64,000 bases of DNA from Leptospira paudalimensis (lineage in GTDB: Bacteria; Spirochaetota; Leptospiria; Leptospirales; Leptospiraceae). Under the pieces are notes generated by a model. The model was not told where the DNA came from. It did no database searches and saw nothing but the letters and a program-made list of their open reading frames with translations. The stretch covers positions 124,231 through 188,230 of the forward strand of contig NZ_JAMQPR010000001.1 in the NCBI RefSeq assembly GCF_026151345.1, given 5' to 3'. Below, piece after piece: positions 8,281-17,474 of this stretch; positions within the stretch are counted from its first letter, which is position 1, and each line of letters begins with the position of its first letter. The position numbers were made by a program, and so were the translations under genes.

Positions 8281-9535
8281 AATATCCTGTCAGTAATAAC
8301 CACGATACAATTTGACCTAAAAATAGAGAAACAGCAGCTCCGTTTGCACCAAAGTCAGGGATGATCCAATAGTCAAACAAAGCACCAAATAATAGTCTTA
8401 GTAAGGCTAGACCTGCGAGTAATCTAGGTAATCCCAAAGCAAATAATGCAGTCCCTAGTGGAGCAAATACCAACTGTAATAAAAAGTTGGGATAAAGAAT
8501 TTTAAAAACAGAAATTGAGTTAGTATACTTCGTTCCGAATAACAAAGTTAAAATGGGTTCAGCGAGTAAAATTCCTGGTGCCAAACAAATTGCTATCATT
8601 CCGCCTAAAAAAACGGACTTTTTTAAAACCGTTGGGAATTCATCTGTTTCTGCTAACCTTGCCATTTTTGGATAAATGATAGAGTTAAATGTTGCAAGAA
8701 TGATGATAAATCCACTAAACAATTGTAAGGCGGTGCCATAGTCGGCAACAATTTCAGGTGGATGGAATTGATTTAAAAAGAAAATCTCCATCCTATCGGA
8801 TAAAATTGCAAATATGGAAGCTGCAAAAGCCCATAAATTAAAAAGAAGGAGTTTTTTTTCGTTCAATCGGACTTCTGATGGATCTGCCGAAAATGAAATC
8901 TCTTCTTTTCCAAAAAAAACAAAAAACAAAAATAAAACAAATATTGGTGCAATACAAAAGATTGCAAGAATATCCATATAAGTTAACGGATGTTCGTTCG
9001 TTTCAGAAAAGTAAAAAAGTAAAGCTAATCGAATGATATTTGGAAGGGGATTCCAAAGGGATAATGATTTATATTTCCGATAGGATACAAATAAACTTTC
9101 AAAATAGGAAATAAAGGATATGATGATTCCGCCAAATAACAAAAGTAAGAGGACTAAATAGTTTTCGTTACTGGTAAAATAGGCAATGATCGTAATGACT
9201 GATAAGAATAAAAAAGAATAAAATTTAATCCTAAGAGATGCATTTAAAATGGCTCCGGGATTTTCTTTTTTTTCGGCTATGGGTGAGATGTATTTGATGA
9301 GTGCATTGGGCAATCCAAACTCTGCAATCGCAAGGACTACAGGAAGGAATCCTAAAAAGTATTGTAGTTTTCCATTTTCCGCTTTGCTTAGCAAATTGAC
9401 GGAATAAATCATAAATACAAGATTGGTGACTGCCGAAATTGCCTTGGAACTACTAACAAAGAAAGAGTTTTTTAAAACTCCTTCTTTCATCAATTCGACT
9501 TTGAGAAGTTGGAAGATTTTTTTAATTTTTTGCAT
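8258..9535 (-). CDS. MATE/Wzx-type polysaccharide flippase family protein
   Basis: The 425-residue product is a polytopic inner-membrane protein with about 12 hydrophobic helices spaced through its length and the N-terminal features of the oligosaccharide flippase (MVF superfamily) group: an early amphipathic segment, VFMIYSVNLLSKAENG in the first hairpin, and GLPNALIKYISP shortly after. These proteins move lipid-linked glycans across the membrane for LPS or exopolysaccharide. The gene lies 3 bases after the PAP2 phosphatase gene on the same strand, so both are probably co-transcribed. A PAP2 enzyme could act on undecaprenyl or lipid phosphate, which fits an envelope-glycan unit. The substrate is not predictable. 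Confidence 0.82.
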   Translation of the reverse strand: MQKIKKIFQLLKVELMKEGVLKNSFFVSSSKAISAVTNLVFMIYSVNLLSKAENGKLQYFLGFLPVVLAIAEFGLPNALIKYISPIAEKKENPGAILNASLRIKFYSFLFLSVITIIAYFTSNENYLVLLLLLFGGIIISFISYFESLFVSYRKYKSLSLWNPLPNIIRLALLFYFSETNEHPLTYMDILAIFCIAPIFVLFLFFVFFGKEEISFSADPSEVRLNEKKLLLFNLWAFAASIFAILSDRMEIFFLNQFHPPEIVADYGTALQLFSGFIIILATFNSIIYPKMARLAETDEFPTVLKKSVFLGGMIAICLAPGILLAEPILTLLFGTKYTNSISVFKILYPNFLLQLVFAPLGTALFALGLPRLLAGLALLRLLFGALFDYWIIPDFGANGAAVSLFLGQIVSWLLLTGYFMAYFRK

Positions 9536-9538
9536 GTA

Positions 9539-10558
9539 CTAGTTTTGCAAAAACTTTCCTTTTTGGATCTTTTGTAAAATAAGTGGAACAATGCATACTA
9601 ATGCAAAACTAACCACTAAATATCGAATGTATCGTAGAAACAAATCATCTTTCCAAACTGTTTTTTTAATCAAAATTCCTGGGATTACATAAAACAATGC
9701 CATCACAATGACCAAGATGGAAAGTCTTACAAAAAAAGTTTTCCAAAAAACCGAGAAATCTTCCGAATCAATTTGAAAATTGGGTTTAGGCATACTCCAA
9801 TTCAAAAATTCTTTTTTGCTAAATCTTGGGTAAAATAAGATTCCAAGCCAAAACCCTCCGAGTGCACCACTTGCCATCAAAACTCCAGATAAACTATGGT
9901 GGTGTTCCTCTGTTAAGAAAGGAGAATCGAGAGTTATCGGTAGCAAAGTAAGTACAATTCCCAATAAACCCAATGTTCTATATTGGTTTGTAAAAAGAAA
10001 CGTTTCTGCTTTGTTTGTGTAATATTTATTTAATAATAACAAAACAATGATTAAGTGTAGAACACCCAATCCAAATCCTAATGTCACGTCCCCTAAATAA
10101 TGTACTTTTAGATACATTCTGGAAAATGGCATAAACAATATGATGAGTATGGATAAAATTCGAAACCATAATTTGGGAATACGATACGCTAACAGACCCC
10201 ATACGACAATCGCTGAATATACATGGCCAGATGGTAACCCAAACGCTTTTTCATCAAATGTTTCAGGATATGGGAATGGTCTTGGGCTTTCAAAATAAAA
10301 TTTAAACAGTGAAACGGCAATCCCTGAGGTGAGTAATCCCAAAGAAAGTTCAAAAGCAAGTTTTGGTCGGTAATAAAGATAAACAAAAGAGATAAGACCA
10401 AGGAAAAAACTACTTCCACCCAAATAATGGCAGATGGTAGAAATCGCAAAAAAGATTCCTCCTAGGGATGGGTCCAAGATGTGTAAGGCATCAAGAGGAC
10501 CTGGTGAGAACCATGGGGATGTTTCGGCTAAAAAGAGTTCTTTCATAGGATTTTCCAT
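9539..10558 (-). CDS. PAP2 family lipid phosphatase, membrane
   Basis: All three PAP2 signature motifs are intact: KX6RP at residues 86-94, PSGH at 109-112, and SRX5HX3D at 146-157 (catalytic His153, Asp157). They are embedded in a multi-helix membrane protein of 339 residues. After the PAP2 core there is an extra C-terminal membrane region of about 160 residues not needed for the phosphatase. Likely substrates are polyprenyl or phosphatidate phosphates at the outer face of the inner membrane. Two ATGs are possible, 10558 and 10546. The later one leaves more room for a promoter, since the outer start is only a few bases from the first possible start of the divergent acyltransferase. Confidence 0.88.
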   Translation of the reverse strand: MENPMKELFLAETSPWFSPGPLDALHILDPSLGGIFFAISTICHYLGGSSFFLGLISFVYLYYRPKLAFELSLGLLTSGIAVSLFKFYFESPRPFPYPETFDEKAFGLPSGHVYSAIVVWGLLAYRIPKLWFRILSILIILFMPFSRMYLKVHYLGDVTLGFGLGVLHLIIVLLLLNKYYTNKAETFLFTNQYRTLGLLGIVLTLLPITLDSPFLTEEHHHSLSGVLMASGALGGFWLGILFYPRFSKKEFLNWSMPKPNFQIDSEDFSVFWKTFFVRLSILVIVMALFYVIPGILIKKTVWKDDLFLRYIRYLVVSFALVCIVPLILQKIQKGKFLQN

Positions 10559-10617
10559 CTAAGATGAAAATCGAACTTGATTTCATAAAGTTTTATTTTG
10601 AAATATGTGATGTTTCT

Positions 10618-11439
10618 ATGGAACCTAACCCAAATCCCGCTGATATTTTAGAAAGTTTGTTTGTGATTCCTCGTGAGGTGCCAAAAACCATCCTCCGTAA
10701 CCTCTTAGAGCTCATTTATGACGTAAAAGTAGCTGGTTCCGAGAATATCCCTGAATCAGGTGGGGCACTTATCATCTCCAATCATACCGATTATTTGGAC
10801 ATTCCAGTCCAAGGTGCCTTCGCTGATCGTAAGATTGTTTATTTGGGAAAATATGAACTTTTCCATCCCCAAGAAGAGATTATGGCCATTATCAACCATA
10901 AAAACTCTCCTTTTCATTACCCACCTCTCAGTCTCACAAAACCAGTGATTGAAGTTTTATTGAACTCACTAGGAAGTGTGGTGAAAAAAAATCTCATCAA
11001 TTGGGGTAGTATGCCCATCATTCGCAATGCCGCGAAAGAATCAGAAATGGACAAACGTGCAGCGATGGAATACTATGAAAAACTAGAGAATTACATGGTG
11101 GATCTGATGAAAGAAGGCGAACTTCTTTCCATCTACCCAGAAGGTTCACGTTCCGAAACAGGAGAATTACAATCCTTTCGGGCGATGGCAGCAAAACTTG
11201 CGATCCGTGCGGGTGTTCCCATCATACCATCTGGGATTGTGGGTGCTACCAATATGTCCAAACCCAAAGCATTTCTCACTGGGGATGCGTTCAAAACGAA
11301 AATTCGGTACCAGATTGGAAAACCCATTCTACCTTCAGAATTTCCGACTGGCCCTGAGAAAAAAGCCGCCAAGGAACTCACCGAAATCTTGGAAAACAAG
11401 GTGAGAGATTTGATGAAACAGGCAGAATCCATCCTTTAG
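10618..11439 (+). CDS. 1-acyl-glycerol-3-phosphate acyltransferase family (PlsC-like)
   Basis: The acyltransferase motif NHTDYLD (HX4D catalytic dyad) lies about 55 residues in, followed by YPEGSRSE, the glycerophosphate-binding block. The family transfers acyl chains to lysophospholipids at the cytoplasmic face of the membrane. I choose the ATG at 10618 (MEPNPNPADI, 273 residues). The frame is open back to an ATG at 10564, but that start would lie only 5 bases from the outer start of the divergent PAP2 gene and leave no promoter. Neither start has a strong RBS. A poor -35-like TTGATT sits at about 10577. Which lysophospholipid is used cannot be seen. Confidence 0.85.
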   Translation: MEPNPNPADILESLFVIPREVPKTILRNLLELIYDVKVAGSENIPESGGALIISNHTDYLDIPVQGAFADRKIVYLGKYELFHPQEEIMAIINHKNSPFHYPPLSLTKPVIEVLLNSLGSVVKKNLINWGSMPIIRNAAKESEMDKRAAMEYYEKLENYMVDLMKEGELLSIYPEGSRSETGELQSFRAMAAKLAIRAGVPIIPSGIVGATNMSKPKAFLTGDAFKTKIRYQIGKPILPSEFPTGPEKKAAKELTEILENKVRDLMKQAESIL

Positions 11440-11520
11440 TCTCGACTTTTAACGAAAATATGGCATGATCTGAGTAGTTATGTCATTCTCGTCACATTTT
11501 CCAATTGAATCCAGGACTAT

Positions 11521-11547
11521 GCTCATAGAACGTTGTTCTCTATGAGC
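11521..11547 (+). promoter_or_regulatory. Inverted repeat enclosing the icmF start codon
   Basis: The arms GCTCATAGA (11521-11529) and TCTATGAGC (11539-11547) are perfect 9-bp complements. The pairing continues with AC/GT after a two-base bulge, leaving a GTT loop. The ATG of icmF (11542-11544) lies inside the right arm, so in mRNA the start codon would be base-paired. It could be a translational switch or a DNA operator; the sequence cannot decide. Confidence 0.55.
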
Positions 11548-14500
11548 ACCGAAATTTTAACATACTCCCCTCAAAACAAAATCCGCTTTGTGACGGCGGC
11601 TTCTCTTTTTGACGGACACGATGCTTCCATTAATATCATGCGTAGGATCCTACAACAAAGTGGAGTCGAAGTGATCCACTTAGGACACAACCGCAGTGTC
11701 CAAGAAATTGTCCAATGTGCCATCCAAGAAGATGTCCAAGGAATTGCGATCACCAGTTACCAAGGTGGCCATGTAGAATACTTCCAATACATGATTGATT
11801 TGTTAAAAAAAGAAGGGGCTAGCCACATTCGGGTGTTTGGTGGTGGTGGTGGAACCATTTTACCTTCTGAAATTCAGGTTTTACATCAATACGGCGTTGC
11901 ACATATTTATTCACCTGATGAAGGTCGTACCCTTGGACTTCAAGGTATGATCAATGATGTGGTCAAACAATCTGATTTCCCAACACCGCTATCATTTAAC
12001 GGTGATTTGGCGTCACACATTCAAAAGAAAAACTATTTAGCATTAGGGCAAGCCATCACACAGATGGAATTTTCTCTTTTACAAGAAAAAACTAAGTATT
12101 CAATCAATTTGGAATTTCCACCTGCCAAAAAAACAATTCCTGTCCTTGGGATTACTGGAACAGGTGGAGCTGGAAAATCATCACTAACGGATGAACTCGT
12201 TCGTCGTTATCTGGATGATTTTCCAAACCAAACCATTGCAATTTTATCGGTAGACCCTTCCAAACGAAAAACAGGTGGTGCGCTACTTGGTGATCGTATT
12301 CGTATGAATTCCATATTTAATGAAAGGGTTTACATGCGTTCGTTTGCCACTAGAGAAGCAAACATTGCCCTAAACCGTAGTGTCAAAGGGGCTATTCAGA
12401 TTCTTAAGACTGCTGGTTATGATCTCATCATTGTGGAAACAGCAGGAATTGGGCAAAGTGATTCTGAAATCACAGAAGTGGCAGATGTTTCTTTGTATGT
12501 GATGACACCAGAATATGGGGCTGCCACTCAATTGGAAAAAATTGATATGATCGATTATGCAGATGTGATTGCGATCAATAAATTTGACAAACGTGGTGCA
12601 CTTGATGCATTACGAGATGTAAAAAAACAATACCAACGTTCCCGCAATTTATTCAATGATTCCGTTGATAGTATGCCAGTGTTTGGAACGATTGCATCGC
12701 AATTCCAAGATGCTGGTACGGATGAATTGTATGCCCATTTGATGGGGGTAGTCATTCAAAAATCAAAATTAGATTGGAAATCAAAATACCAAAAAAACCA
12801 AGTTGGAAGAGAAGCATCTGTTGTTTTACCTCCTGACCGTGTTCGTTACTTAACAGAAATCAAAGAAGAAATTGATCGAAATGCGGAATGGATCAAAAAA
12901 GAATCTGACCTTGCACGTTCCGCCTACCAACTGAAAGGTGCCATAACATTACTTTCCAAAAAAGGAAAATCAGTTGTAGATTTGGAATCTGAATACCAAA
13001 CAACTTGGAATTCCTTATCTGTGGATTCGAGGAATATCATAGAAACTTGGTCAGAAAAAATTGAATCCTTTCGTAAGGAACAATATTCATACTTTGTCCG
13101 TGGCAAAGAAATCAAAGTTGATAATTATACTGTATCATTGAGCCATTTGAAAATTCCAAAAATTGCCACTCCAAGATTTGTGGATTGGGGTGATATTTTA
13201 GAATGGTCTTACCAAGAAAACTTTCCAGGATTTTTCCCATATACGGCAGGAGTGTATCCATACAAACGAAGTGGAGAAGATCCAACGCGTATGTTTGCAG
13301 GCGAAGGTGGACCAGAACGAACCAATCGAAGGTTCCATTATTTGAGCTCTGGTATGCCCGCCAAACGTCTGTCAACTGCATTTGATTCGGTGACATTGTA
13401 TGGAGAGGATCCAGACATTCGACCTGATATTTATGGAAAAATTGGAAACTCTGGTGTTAATGTCGCTACGTTAGACGATGCAAAAAAACTTTATTCAGGA
13501 TTTGATCTTTGTGATCCTTCTACATCTGTGTCCATGACAATCAACGGACCTGCACCAATGGTCCTTGCTTTTTTTCTCAATGCAGCCATTGACCAGGCAT
13601 GTGAAAAGTACATTCGTGCGGAAGGAAAAACAGAAGAGGTTAAATCCAAAATCAAATCCATATTTGATTCAAAAGGATTACCGGTTCCCAAGTTTGATGG
13701 AAACTTACCAGAAACAAATAATGGTTTGGGATTACTCTTACTTGGAGTTACGGGAGATGAAGTCCTTCCAAAAGATACATATGAGAAATTAAAAAAAGAT
13801 GCCCTTTCCCAAGTAAGAGGAACTGTCCAAGCAGATATCCTCAAGGAAGACCAAGCCCAAAATACTTGTATCTTTTCGACAGAATTTGCGTTAAAGATGA
13901 TGGGAGATATCCAATACCATTTTATACAAAACCAAGTTCGAAATTTTTATTCCGTTTCCATCAGTGGTTACCACATAGCAGAAGCAGGTGCCAATCCTAT
14001 CACACAGGTTGCATTTACTTTAGCAAATGGATTTACTTATGTGGAATATTATCTTAGCCGTGGGATGGACATCAATGACTTTGCTCCGAACTTGTCCTTC
14101 TTTTTTTCCAATGGAATTGATCCTGAGTATTCAGTGATTGGACGTGTGGCAAGACGGATTTGGGCGAAAGCTATGAAGTTCAAATACAGAGCCAATGAAC
14201 GTTCACAGATGTTAAAGTATCACATCCAAACATCAGGTAGGTCTTTACACTCTCAAGAGATTGACTTTAATGACATTAGAACCACATTGCAAGCATTATA
14301 TGCTATTTATGATAATTGTAATTCTCTCCATACCAATGCTTATGATGAGGCAATTACAACTCCTACGGAAGAATCGGTACGACGAGCAGTTGCCATCCAA
14401 CTGATCATCAATCGTGAGTTAGGTCTTGCTAAAAATGAAAATCCATTACAAGGTGCTTTCATCATTGAAGAACTTACCAACTTGGTAGAAGAGGCAATTC

Positions 14501-14916
14501 TCACCGAATTCAATCGATTGACAGAACGTGGGGGAGTGCTCGGTGCAATGGAAAGAATGTACCAAAGGAATAAAATCCAAGAAGAGTCCCTCCACTATGA
14601 AACTTTAAAACACACTGGTGAATATCCAATTATCGGAGTGAATACTTTCCTCAATCGAAATGGTTCCCCAACAGTGATTCCTGGGGAAGTGATCCGTTCG
14701 ACAGATGAGGAGAAACAACAACAAATTGGCAATTTGAAGGCATTTCAAAAAGCAAATGTTGGCAAAACGGAATCCGCGATCACAAAATTAAAACAAGTAG
14801 CTCGTGCCAAAGAAAATATCTTTCAAGAGTTACTAGAAACAGTGAAAGTGGCGTCTTTAGGGCAGATCTCACATGCGTTGTATGAAGTGGGAGGTCAGTA
14901 CCGCCGCAATATGTAA
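11542..14916 (+). CDS. icmF: Fused isobutyryl-CoA mutase (IcmF), B12-dependent
   Basis: The protein joins three modules in IcmF order. An N-terminal cobalamin-binding domain (about 15-150) has the lower-ligand His27 in FDGHDAS. A MeaB-like G-protein chaperone (about 200-410) has the P-loop GTGGAGKSS at 206-214 and NKFD for guanine recognition. A C-terminal acyl-CoA mutase barrel follows (about 530-1124, with [12 protein letters not shown] and [17 protein letters not shown]). IcmF interconverts isobutyryl-CoA and n-butyryl-CoA, and some members act on isovaleryl/pivalyl-CoA. At 1124 residues it is full length. The ATG at 11542 is preferred to an in-frame TTG nine bases earlier. Its start codon lies inside a hairpin and a 7-bp hairpin follows the stop. 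The FPYTAG motif separates it from methylmalonyl-CoA mutase. Confidence 0.93.
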   Translation: MSTEILTYSPQNKIRFVTAASLFDGHDASINIMRRILQQSGVEVIHLGHNRSVQEIVQCAIQEDVQGIAITSYQGGHVEYFQYMIDLLKKEGASHIRVFGGGGGTILPSEIQVLHQYGVAHIYSPDEGRTLGLQGMINDVVKQSDFPTPLSFNGDLASHIQKKNYLALGQAITQMEFSLLQEKTKYSINLEFPPAKKTIPVLGITGTGGAGKSSLTDELVRRYLDDFPNQTIAILSVDPSKRKTGGALLGDRIRMNSIFNERVYMRSFATREANIALNRSVKGAIQILKTAGYDLIIVETAGIGQSDSEITEVADVSLYVMTPEYGAATQLEKIDMIDYADVIAINKFDKRGALDALRDVKKQYQRSRNLFNDSVDSMPVFGTIASQFQDAGTDELYAHLMGVVIQKSKLDWKSKYQKNQVGREASVVLPPDRVRYLTEIKEEIDRNAEWIKKESDLARSAYQLKGAITLLSKKGKSVVDLESEYQTTWNSLSVDSRNIIETWSEKIESFRKEQYSYFVRGKEIKVDNYTVSLSHLKIPKIATPRFVDWGDILEWSYQENFPGFFPYTAGVYPYKRSGEDPTRMFAGEGGPERTNRRFHYLSSGMPAKRLSTAFDSVTLYGEDPDIRPDIYGKIGNSGVNVATLDDAKKLYSGFDLCDPSTSVSMTINGPAPMVLAFFLNAAIDQACEKYIRAEGKTEEVKSKIKSIFDSKGLPVPKFDGNLPETNNGLGLLLLGVTGDEVLPKDTYEKLKKDALSQVRGTVQADILKEDQAQNTCIFSTEFALKMMGDIQYHFIQNQVRNFYSVSISGYHIAEAGANPITQVAFTLANGFTYVEYYLSRGMDINDFAPNLSFFFSNGIDPEYSVIGRVARRIWAKAMKFKYRANERSQMLKYHIQTSGRSLHSQEIDFNDIRTTLQALYAIYDNCNSLHTNAYDEAITTPTEESVRRAVAIQLIINRELGLAKNENPLQGAFIIEELTNLVEEAILTEFNRLTERGGVLGAMERMYQRNKIQEESLHYETLKHTGEYPIIGVNTFLNRNGSPTVIPGEVIRSTDEEKQQQIGNLKAFQKANVGKTESAITKLKQVARAKENIFQELLETVKVASLGQISHALYEVGGQYRRNM

Positions 14917-14923
14917 AAGGATG

Positions 14924-14942
14924 GGGTAGAAAAAATCTACCC
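14924..14942 (+). terminator. Short hairpin between icmF and next gene
   Basis: GGGTAGA and TCTACCC form a perfect 7-bp stem with an AAAAA loop directly after the icmF stop and 11 bases before the next ATG. There is no clear U-tract afterwards (TTGGTAATG), so it may be a weak terminator, an mRNA-stabilising hairpin or an attenuator between the two genes. Confidence 0.45.
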
Positions 14943-14953
14943 TTGGTAATGTT

Positions 14954-16654
14954 ATGATTTCCTGGGATTTGATTAAAAAACACAAATTGGGAATTCCTCT
15001 CTTATGGGACATCACAATGGTGTTTGTTGTCCTGGGAAATTTGGCTCTTATCATATTTGATTTGAGTTATCTGAGCTTAAGGCCATTTTATTTTCATAAA
15101 TTCCCAGAAATCCTTTCCATGTATGACAAACCCATTTTAGGGATAGAACCACATCGAACCACAACAGCTTACACTGATTTGGTGGATGATCTAAAATACC
15201 TAACTCAATTGCGAGATGATGAGTTTCGAGAAAACCAAAGAAAAAACACACGAGAAGAAATTTATAAAGTCTTAACAACTCTTAAAACACAAGTTGCTAA
15301 TGAGAAATTTGATTCTCTTTATGTTGGATTTGAAGCGGCAATCCAAATCGAAGACATTCAATTACGACGAAAGAGAGTAGAGGAGATACTTTTCCAATTG
15401 AATGACTTCTTTAGTGTTATGGAAGAGACAGACGAAATCACAACTTTAAGTGAACTTTCTGAAAAATATGCTTTTATCAATCGGTTAAGTATTGAGACAA
15501 ATGAATCAAAAGAGATTTTGTCTATTATCCAAAAAATGGACAAACGAATGTTAGAGATTGTGGAAAACAATCCATTTGCTATGTCTGGCCAAACACAATT
15601 TTTATTGGATATCCAAACAAAGATCAAAAATGAATACCAACCACATAAAACAAAAGCACGAGATTTAAAACTAAGACAAGAATTAGACCCAATTTTAAAT
15701 CGGGATCGAATTCCATCCACGGTTGTTGCTTTTGCATGGTTTTGGAGAGACCAAAATCGATCATTGGAACAAAAAATTGAGTTTTTTAATGTAAACTTTC
15801 AAGAATACTTTGCCTTAAATTATTACCGAGCAATTTCTTCTGATGGAACGCCTGTTAATAACTATTTACTGTTAGATGCTCCATTTTTATTTTTCTTTTT
15901 AGCAGAGTTTATACTCAGTTGGTTGTTAGCCATCAAAAACAAAACATACATTGCTTGGTTTTTATATCCTATTTACCATTGGTATGACGTTTTGGGACTC
16001 ATTCCAATTGTAGAATTTCGTTTTTTCCGTTTGGTTCGTGTCTATAAAATCTATTTAATGTTACAAACCAATCAATTCACCAAAATATTAGGAAATGATT
16101 TGATTAGTAAAACATTACGTTATTATTCAAATATCATTAAAGAAGAGATTTCCGATATTGTTACCATTCAAATTTTAACAGAAACACAAAACGAAGTTCG
16201 CTCAGGAAATTCTCTTGATCAATTGGTAAATGCCATCGACCAAAACCGAACAGAGTTAAAAAAAGTAGCATTAAAAAATATAGCACAATCAGCACAGAAT
16301 CCAAATTTACAAGCGTTGGTTCAGAATTTAGTAACGGAAATATCAGAAAGAGTATCAGCCAATATGAAACCCATTTCTTTACTTCCAAAAGAAATGCAAG
16401 CAAACCTAACCAAACAAATTAGTTTGACCATTTATTCTGCGATTTCACAAGCTACAGTTGCAATGGCAACTGATCCATCAGGTCGAAAATCCATAGAGAA
16501 CCTAATTGATTATTTGATTGATGAGATGATCCTTGTTGCACAAGACCCAGATATGGTAAAACTCAATACAAACATTTCTGTTGCTCTAATTGAAAATATG
16601 AAAAAATCTATTGGCGAGAAAAAATGGCTTAAATCAGAGATTGGAAATAGTTAA
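14954..16654 (+). CDS. Large membrane protein with voltage-sensor-like segment, unknown function
   Basis: I do not recognise a named family. The 566-residue protein has one N-terminal membrane helix (about 18-40), a long charged, coiled-coil-prone extracytoplasmic region (about 65-270), then a cluster of hydrophobic helices (about 305-375). In that cluster, LIPIVEFRFFRLVRVYKIY spaces arginines and lysines every three residues like the S4 helix of voltage-gated channels. No pore selectivity motif (TVGYG-like) is present. A helical C-terminal region (about 380-560) follows. Cation channel, voltage-sensor-only protein or mechanosensor are all conceivable. It follows icmF at 37 bases across a hairpin. 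Confidence 0.7.
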   Translation: MISWDLIKKHKLGIPLLWDITMVFVVLGNLALIIFDLSYLSLRPFYFHKFPEILSMYDKPILGIEPHRTTTAYTDLVDDLKYLTQLRDDEFRENQRKNTREEIYKVLTTLKTQVANEKFDSLYVGFEAAIQIEDIQLRRKRVEEILFQLNDFFSVMEETDEITTLSELSEKYAFINRLSIETNESKEILSIIQKMDKRMLEIVENNPFAMSGQTQFLLDIQTKIKNEYQPHKTKARDLKLRQELDPILNRDRIPSTVVAFAWFWRDQNRSLEQKIEFFNVNFQEYFALNYYRAISSDGTPVNNYLLLDAPFLFFFLAEFILSWLLAIKNKTYIAWFLYPIYHWYDVLGLIPIVEFRFFRLVRVYKIYLMLQTNQFTKILGNDLISKTLRYYSNIIKEEISDIVTIQILTETQNEVRSGNSLDQLVNAIDQNRTELKKVALKNIAQSAQNPNLQALVQNLVTEISERVSANMKPISLLPKEMQANLTKQISLTIYSAISQATVAMATDPSGRKSIENLIDYLIDEMILVAQDPDMVKLNTNISVALIENMKKSIGEKKWLKSEIGNS

Positions 16655-16721
16655 TTCAGTTTTACAATTTTAGAACTGGAACATTTCTTCCATTTTTCGA
16701 ACAGCGTTTCCATTAAAAAAA

Positions 16722-17474
16722 ATGTCTTGTTTTCTTTCGGAAACAAGATGGAATCTATCCACTTTGGTGTTTCTGGTAAAGATATTTCTATCCTTGGCCT
16801 TCTGGTCAATTGTAGGAGGAGAAATCATGGCGAATCCAAATCCAGTGGAGACAAAAAATCAAATTGAATCTACGGATGAAAATTCGAATCCGACTGCTCA
16901 ATCAACAAAACTGAAACATAAAAAAGTGAATACGAAAACCAATTCGAATTTATCTTCCTCTCGGCCTTCTAAAAAAGGAAAACGAACTGTAAGGATAAAA
17001 CAAAATCTAAATCTGAAACAGAAAAACGGATCTAATCAGATTCATTCACTTCATACAAATTTGAAAAACCATAAGGGAAATTGGAAACCGATGGATTTGG
17101 TTTGGGAAGAAAGTTCTGGAGCTGTTGCACCCGAATATCGGTATGCAAAACAATTCCACCTGTGGACAGACTCTAAAACAATTCACTTAACTCGAAAAAT
17201 CGTGAAGAATGGAAATCTGCAATTAGAAGAAACGAAAGAAATACCATCTATCCAATATGAGAAATGGATGAATCGTTTTTTGGAAATGGGAATCTCACAA
17301 TTCCCTTATGAAGAAATTCCAGAAGAACAAATCACAGGTATCAGCTATAATTTTGTAGAATTTCAACTTGGGTCCACCAAATCAAAGTTTTACTATCGAT
17401 TAGAAGAAATTCAGCAACCGGAATGGAAACAAAAAAAGAACATTATAAAGTATATAGAAAGGATGAAACCATGA
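16722..17474 (+). CDS. Basic low-complexity secreted protein, coupled to C1 protease
   Basis: The product has 250 residues from the ATG at 16722: a hydrophobic leader (about 12-32), then a Lys/Asn/Ser/Thr-rich low-complexity stretch (about 35-105, strongly basic), then a folded region (about 110-250) that I do not recognise. A second start at 16827 (MANPNP) has a near-perfect RBS, AGGAGGAG eight bases upstream, and would give a 215-residue form without the leader. Its stop overlaps the ATG of the papain-like protease as ATGA, so the two are translationally coupled. The partner role (protease propeptide, inhibitor or substrate) is inference from this coupling. Confidence 0.7.
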   Translation: MSCFLSETRWNLSTLVFLVKIFLSLAFWSIVGGEIMANPNPVETKNQIESTDENSNPTAQSTKLKHKKVNTKTNSNLSSSRPSKKGKRTVRIKQNLNLKQKNGSNQIHSLHTNLKNHKGNWKPMDLVWEESSGAVAPEYRYAKQFHLWTDSKTIHLTRKIVKNGNLQLEETKEIPSIQYEKWMNRFLEMGISQFPYEEIPEEQITGISYNFVEFQLGSTKSKFYYRLEEIQQPEWKQKKNIIKYIERMKP

